From NCBI GenBank assembly GCA_015655215.1, contig JAATFL010000016.1, positions 1-64,000 on the forward strand: a stretch of DNA of 64,000 nucleotides, written 5' to 3'. Made by a program: the position numbers and the translations under genes. This document shows positions 60,632 through 64,000 of this stretch, piece by piece (position 1 is the first letter of the stretch; each line of letters starts with the position of its first letter). The notes under the pieces are model-generated. The model ran no database searches. It saw only the letters and a program-made list of their open reading frames with translations, and was not told the DNA's origin. Source of the stretch: Coriobacteriia bacterium. Its GTDB lineage: Bacteria; Actinomycetota; Coriobacteriia; Coriobacteriales; RUG033.

Positions 60632-60666
60632 GAAACCGCCAGGCACCCATAGGGCTACCTGGCGGT
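60632..60666 (-). terminator. Terminator after tRNA-Asn
   Basis: On the minus strand ACCGCCAGG (60666-60658) pairs with CCTGGCGGT (60643-60635), with further pairing inside, and is followed by TTTC. It lies 10 bp past the tRNA 3' end. Confidence 0.65.
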
Positions 60667-60675
60667 GTTGTATCT

Positions 60676-60750
60676 TGGCTCCCCGGGCTGGACTCGAACC
60701 AGCAACCCTCCGATTAACAGTCGGATGCTCTGCCATTGAGCTACCGAGGA
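60676..60750 (-). tRNA. tRNA-Asn(GTT)
   Basis: This is a 75-nt cloverleaf. Acceptor TCCTCGG pairs with CCGGGGA, followed by discriminator G and an encoded CCA. The anticodon loop CTGTTAA gives anticodon GTT, and the T-arm reads CTGG-TTCGAGT-CCAG. The discriminator G is right for tRNA-Asn. Confidence 0.96.
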
Positions 60751-60803
60751 ATTTTACGACGCGATGCGGTCGGCATGCAATCCGTCCGACGACGCAAGTG
60801 GGT

Positions 60804-60831
60804 ATTATACGACAACCTTCGGACAAGACAA
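60804..60831 (-). promoter_or_regulatory. Promoter of tRNA-Asn
   Basis: A perfect TATAAT (60804-60809) lies 16 bp from TTGTCT (60826-60831) on the minus strand, 54 bp before the tRNA. The rest of the gap to the sigma-factor gene (60832-60999) has no feature I can support. Confidence 0.75.
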
Positions 60832-60999
60832 GAACAAACACACGTCATGCTGAAACTCGTAGGTGGTCTTCCGGTCAACGGCATCCACGAAGACGTTGCG
60901 CTTGAGCGGATGTCCAGGCCCGCTAGCTGCACAAACATCAGACATCCCACGTCTTGCCCACAGGCCCATCATCGGCACAGGGCGACGAGCACGCGGCCC

Positions 61000-62436
61000 T
61001 TACTCGTCGAGATAGCCCTTGAGCTTGCTCGAACGAGATGGATGGCGCAGTTTGGCGAGCGTCTTGCTCTCGATCTGACGGATGCGCTCCCGAGTGACCC
61101 CGAACTCGCGCCCCACCTCCTCGAGCGTGTGCGGATGCCCGTCGGTGAGACCGAAGCGCAACTCGATGACCTTGCGCTCTCGTTCGGCAAGCCCATCGAG
61201 CACCTTCGCGAGCTGCTCTTGGAGCATCAGGAAGCTTGCGGCGTCGGGCGGGACGACGGCATCGGTGTCCTCGATGAAGTCGCCGAGCTGGGAATCCTCC
61301 TCCTCCCCGATGGGAGTCTCGAGCGAGACGGGCTCCTGCGAGATCTTCTTGATCTCACGCACGCGCTCCGCGCTCATGTCCATGCACGCGCCGATCTCCT
61401 CTGGCGTGGGCTCACGCCCCAGCTCCTGCAGAAGCTGCCGCTGGATGCGAACGAGCTTGTTGATCGTCTCCACCATGTGCACCGGGATGCGGATGGTGCG
61501 CGCCTGGTCGGCGATGGCACGGGTGATGGCCTGCCGTATCCACCAAGTGGCGTACGTCGAGAACTTGAACCCCTTCGTGTAGTCGAATTTCTCGACCGCG
61601 CGGATCAGCCCGAGGTTGCCCTCCTGGATAAGGTCGAGGAAGAGCATGCCGCGACCCACGTAGCGCTTGGCGATGGAGACCACCAGACGCAGGTTGGCCT
61701 CGATGAGCTGGGACTTCGCATCGATGCCCACCTGCTCGATACGGGTGAGACGGCGGCGTTCGCGACGTTCGATCGTGATGCCCTCGTCCTCGGCCCGCTC
61801 AAGCTCGGCCGTCGCCGCGAGACCCGCTTCGATCTTCATCGCGAGGTCGATCTCCTCGGATGCGGTGAGCAGGGGTACCTTGCCGATCTCCTTGAGGTAC
61901 ATCCGCACCGGGTCACCGGTCAGCATCGTGACCGATGAGTTGTCGACACGCTTCTTCTTGGTCTTCTTCGTGGAGCGGGAGACCTTGGGAAGTATGATGT
62001 CGACCTGTTCGACGGCGGCGTTGAGCTCGTCTTCCGGGATGTCATCGATCAGGCCGCCCTCCTCGGCCCCGTCGTCATCGCCCACCACGTCGTCGACCGG
62101 GGAAGCGACGATGCTCTCGTCGTCGACCTCTATCTCGTCGACCGGGACGTCGTCGTCCTCCTTGTCCTGCTCATCGACGGGCAGATCATGCGGGATGTCA
62201 TCCTCGGCGATGTCGATCTCGTCTTCGATGTCGATTCCGGAATCCCGCAAGTAGTCATATGCGGCCTCGATCTGATCGTCGTCGAGCTCGGCGTCCCCGA
62301 TCACGGTCTGGAGGTCGTCCTGTGAGATCGTGCCGTTTGACTCCTTCCCCCGGCTTATCAACGCGGTAAGTTGCACCATGAACTGTGCGGCGATGGCGTC
62401 TTGCTTTTCGGTCTGAGCGCTCTTCTCTTCTGCCAC
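61000..62436 (-). CDS. rpoD: Primary sigma factor SigA/RpoD
   Basis: This is a 478-residue protein starting at a GTG after AAAGGACG. Region 1.1-like sequence is followed by a very acidic stretch (about 60-150, Asp/Glu-rich). Region 2 ([36 protein letters not shown]) matches housekeeping sigma factors, as do region 3 and region 4 ([18 protein letters not shown]). It directs RNA polymerase to TTGACA/TATAAT promoters like those seen in this window. It lies downstream of dnaG, the conserved dnaG-rpoD order. Confidence 0.96.
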   Translation of the reverse strand: MAEEKSAQTEKQDAIAAQFMVQLTALISRGKESNGTISQDDLQTVIGDAELDDDQIEAAYDYLRDSGIDIEDEIDIAEDDIPHDLPVDEQDKEDDDVPVDEIEVDDESIVASPVDDVVGDDDGAEEGGLIDDIPEDELNAAVEQVDIILPKVSRSTKKTKKKRVDNSSVTMLTGDPVRMYLKEIGKVPLLTASEEIDLAMKIEAGLAATAELERAEDEGITIERRERRRLTRIEQVGIDAKSQLIEANLRLVVSIAKRYVGRGMLFLDLIQEGNLGLIRAVEKFDYTKGFKFSTYATWWIRQAITRAIADQARTIRIPVHMVETINKLVRIQRQLLQELGREPTPEEIGACMDMSAERVREIKKISQEPVSLETPIGEEEDSQLGDFIEDTDAVVPPDAASFLMLQEQLAKVLDGLAERERKVIELRFGLTDGHPHTLEEVGREFGVTRERIRQIESKTLAKLRHPSRSSKLKGYLDE

Positions 62437-62525
62437 GTTCGTCCTTTCGATGTTTGTCTCATGAAGTTGGCAGGGGTGGCGGTTGCCAGATGCCCACATG
62501 GGCTTTCAGCGATGCATCGAACCCG

Positions 62526-64000
62526 TTATGATGGTCTTCGCAATTCGCTGAGTTCTCGTTGCAGCTCCGCCACGCTTTTGAACAATTCATCATACGCTTC
62601 CCCGCCCGTCAAAGCAGCCCTCTTGAGGGTTGAGTTCGCGTAGCGTATCCGTTTTTCCAGGTCAATCTCGCGCAATCTCCTCAAAAACGTCGCAATGGTC
62701 GCATTCACCCCTCCTAGTTGCTCGGGATCGATGGCGCCAGCCGAAAGATACGAAGCCGACCCCGGTATCGCTGCCTCGAGGTCAGCCACCAGCGCAGCGG
62801 GCGTGACCCCCTCGGGTTCGGCAAGCATCGCTCGCGCACGGGCGGAGACCTCCTCCGAGGTCCACGGCGTCCGGGCGAACGCATCGTCGAGACGCTGCAG
62901 CGAGGAAGGTCGTGTTGCGACGAGCGAAAGGAGCTCCCGCTCGGTCTGCTGCGCCTCGGAGTCCACGGACGGGGTGGGCAATGTCGTCCCAGCGTCGCCC
63001 ACGGAATCCTTCGCGGCAACAAAGCGCGAGGTGGCATCCGCAGCGGCCACGGCCCCGACGTCCGAAGGGACGCCCGCTTCCTTGGGGCCTGGCGTCACGT
63101 CACCGACGCCCCGATTGGCAAAGCCGTCAGGGAGCTTTCGGGTCACCGACGCGTCCTGGCGTCCGTCATCGGCATGCGGGTGCGGTGCGGGGCGGGCCTT
63201 GCCAAAGGCATTGGAGACCACGTCGTAGCTGGTGAGCAACGCATCTGCCACGTAGTTGGCGTAGTCGTCGGCCATCAGCGTTCCCTTGATGGGGGCAAGC
63301 AGCACGGCGATGTCGTTGAGGGCGTGCGTACGCACCTCGGGCGAGGCATGGACGAGGTCGGCCTCCCCCAGCCGTCGGTAGATGGCGAACCGGATCAATG
63401 GCGAGGCGGAGGCGATGACGTGCTCCATGCCCTCCTTGCCCGCGACGGCGACGTACTCCGCGGGGTCAGCGCCACCGGGGATGATCGAGACGAGCAGTTC
63501 AACGTACTCGGAACCAGCCTCGAGGGTGGCGGAGTAATCGATGAACTCGACCGCCCTGTCGGCGGCACGTTGACCAGCGTCGTCGCCGTCGAAGAGATAG
63601 ACGATGCGGCGTGGTCTGAAACGCCGCAGGAGCCTCAGATGCTCGGGGGTGAGCGCCGTCCCCAGGGTGGCGACCACGTTGGTGATGTTCGCCTCGTGGA
63701 GGGCGATGACGTCCGTATACCCTTCGACGATCACCGCCGTGCCGGTCGTGGTGATCGAGGCCTTGGCTCGGTCGATGGCGAAGAGGTTGTACTTCTTCTT
63801 GAACACGGGCGTATCGGCTGTGTTGATGTACTTGCCGGTATGGGGTGGGGTCGGCCCGATCACCCTACCGCCAAACGCGATGGCGTTGCCATCCTTGTCG
63901 TGGATGGGGAACATGATCCGCTCGAAGAAGCGGTCTCGCACAACGCCACCATCAGCCGCCAGGCACATGTTCGAGGCGAGAAGCTCGTCCCGCACGAACC
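62526..64000 (-). CDS. dnaG: DNA primase, C-terminal part
   Basis: About 490 residues are present and the N terminus with its zinc-binding domain lies beyond the right edge. Visible are the end of the RNA polymerase core (RIMFPIHDKDGNAIAFGGRVIG), the Toprim motif VIVEGYTDVIALHEA and LFDGDDAGQRAADRA. An Ala/Pro/Asp-rich linker (about 270-350 of the visible part) and a C-terminal helicase-binding helical domain follow. It makes RNA primers for replication. rpoD follows after 89 bp. Confidence 0.94.
   Translation of the reverse strand, partial: FVRDELLASNMCLAADGGVVRDRFFERIMFPIHDKDGNAIAFGGRVIGPTPPHTGKYINTADTPVFKKKYNLFAIDRAKASITTTGTAVIVEGYTDVIALHEANITNVVATLGTALTPEHLRLLRRFRPRRIVYLFDGDDAGQRAADRAVEFIDYSATLEAGSEYVELLVSIIPGGADPAEYVAVAGKEGMEHVIASASPLIRFAIYRRLGEADLVHASPEVRTHALNDIAVLLAPIKGTLMADDYANYVADALLTSYDVVSNAFGKARPAPHPHADDGRQDASVTRKLPDGFANRGVGDVTPGPKEAGVPSDVGAVAAADATSRFVAAKDSVGDAGTTLPTPSVDSEAQQTERELLSLVATRPSSLQRLDDAFARTPWTSEEVSARARAMLAEPEGVTPAALVADLEAAIPGSASYLSAGAIDPEQLGGVNATIATFLRRLREIDLEKRIRYANSTLKRAALTGGEAYDELFKSVAELQRELSELRRPS

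Overview
The window is GC-rich chromosomal DNA from an actinobacterium, most probably class Coriobacteriia (Atopobiaceae/Coriobacteriaceae type). The evidence is the base and codon usage, an actinobacterial-type integration host factor (mIHF) beside gmk and rpoZ, the actinobacterial order hrcA-dnaJ-rsmE-phoH-ybeY, a translational-type ileS T-box, and Firmicutes-like traits (PyrR attenuation, DNA polymerase delta next to comEC/comEA, and the pyrK/pyrD class 1B system). This placement is inference from content. I see no prophage, insertion sequence, CRISPR array or plasmid gene. Almost all genes lie on the minus strand.

Region 1 (1-18771) is housekeeping: ybeY (cut by the left edge), phoH, mtaB, a shortened rsmE, dnaJ, hrcA, hemW, dusB and lepA on the minus strand, and rpsT on the plus strand. 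Next come holA, comEC and comEA (DNA uptake), a degenerate CPBP-like membrane protein, thiI, rpoZ, gmk and mihF.

Region 2 (18950-29838) is a complete pyrimidine operon, pyrR-pyrB-pyrC-carA-carB-pyrK-pyrD-pyrF-pyrE. Genes abut or overlap at every junction, and a recognisable promoter and PyrR-type attenuator precede it.

Region 3 (30145-41725) is accessory. It holds a radical SAM protein divergent from a TetR regulator and a zinc uptake system (znuABC) divergent from a Fur/Zur regulator around a palindromic box. A nitroreductase and class-I amidotransferase pair, a membrane-anchored surface protein, a DUF2804 protein, rluD and lspA follow.

Region 4 (41817-56106) starts with ileS and its T-box leader. 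Then come small membrane proteins, an amidohydrolase, a FemAB/MurM-like transferase, a UlaG-like metallohydrolase, a ketopantoate-reductase-like enzyme, an ATP-grasp ligase (possibly for a peptidoglycan cross-bridge), a cysteine desulfurase with fdhD, and a second T-box leader that controls a sodium:solute symporter.

Region 5 (56229-64000) holds an HD protein, a zinc macrodomain ADP-ribosylhydrolase, an APC permease with an in-frame amber codon near its apparent start, a proline iminopeptidase-like hydrolase, tRNA-Asn, the primary sigma factor and the 3' part of dnaG.

No clear new multi-gene system stands out. The best leads are the T-box-controlled symporter, the amber-interrupted permease, the PUA-less RsmE, the CPBP pseudo-protease, the His/Cys-tailed ZnuB and the radical SAM/TetR divergon.
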